Shown here piece after piece: positions 63,935-64,000 of a stretch of 64,000 bases of DNA. The notes under the pieces are model-generated. The model made no database searches. It worked only from the letters and a program-made list of their open reading frames with translations, and had not been told where the DNA came from. The stretch comes from Crotalaria pallida (taxonomy: Eukaryota > Streptophyta > Magnoliopsida > Fabales > Fabaceae): assembly GCA_037953625.1 (NCBI GenBank), contig CM075653.1, positions 103,333,639 through 103,397,638 of the forward strand, written 5' to 3'. The translations under genes were made by a program, and so were the position numbers. Each line of letters opens with the position of its first letter. Within the stretch, counting starts at the first letter, position 1.

Positions 63935-64000
63935 TTGCATTGTGTGTCATTTTTGGAAAATCACCATATTAGTCTTACTCTAATGTGTTATTGATTCTTA
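63935..64000 (+). other. Downstream of the copia fragment, cut by the window end
   Basis: 66 bp of AT-rich sequence after the stop. SIRE-type elements may carry a further ORF and the 3' LTR beyond, but neither can be seen here. Confidence 0.4.

Overview
This is a stretch of plant nuclear genome, probably a eudicot, that is almost entirely LTR retrotransposons stacked inside one another. The evidence for a plant is the Ty3/gypsy Tekay-type (chromodomain) and Tat-type (second RNase H, antisense 3' gene) polyproteins, a Ty1/copia fragment, initiator-Met-tRNA primer sites, and a host gene resembling EMBRYONIC FLOWER 1. I could not name the species. No tRNA or rRNA genes or CRISPR arrays are visible.

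Layout. Positions 1-599, 37707-38017 and 39544-42995 are host DNA. A minus-strand non-autonomous element with unusually large LTRs (about 5.9 kb) and only about 1 kb of interior fills 605-37701 (TSD AATTC). Its left LTR is split by a solo LTR at 4029-6554 (TSD CGATT). Its right LTR is split by a minus-strand Tat element at 13545-35190 (TSD CGAAT). That Tat element is split in turn by a young, intact plus-strand Tekay element at 15265-26147 (TSD CTTTT). A copia-like solo LTR (38018-39543, TSD TATTT) lies just upstream of the EMF1-like gene (40274-42527, four exons, 494 residues, truncated compared with the family). About 470 bp after its stop a second Tat element begins on the plus strand (42996 onward). 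It is broken by a minus-strand solo LTR (50204-52877, TSD CCAGC), a copia-like solo LTR (53751-55472, TSD TCTTC) and another large LTR starting at 55610. That last LTR carries its own solo-LTR insertion (56138-59637, TSD ATCCT). The right edge is a decayed Ty1/copia RT-RNase H fragment (62702-63934).

How the parts work together. The Tekay element has everything for autonomous replication: near-identical LTRs, PBS, an uninterrupted 1437-residue Gag-Pol, and PPT. Both Tat elements have several in-frame stops. They also carry an antisense, intron-containing gene (Transposase_28-like domain plus coiled coil) downstream of pol.

Main unexpected observation. The long gypsy-type LTRs seem to contain a gene-like module of their own: a possible promoter, a leader ending in a consensus 5' splice site, a 1-2 kb putative intron holding an array of short hairpins, and a pyrimidine-rich 3' splice site. 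In two families a small ORF starts 3 nt after that site. The ORF is 62% identical over its first 60 residues between the two families, and 21 of the 37 identical residues use different synonymous codons, so the protein appears to be selected. In addition, clusters of short palindromes (ACTCGAGT, TAATCGATTA) recur in two-cluster arrangements in gypsy and copia LTRs alike.
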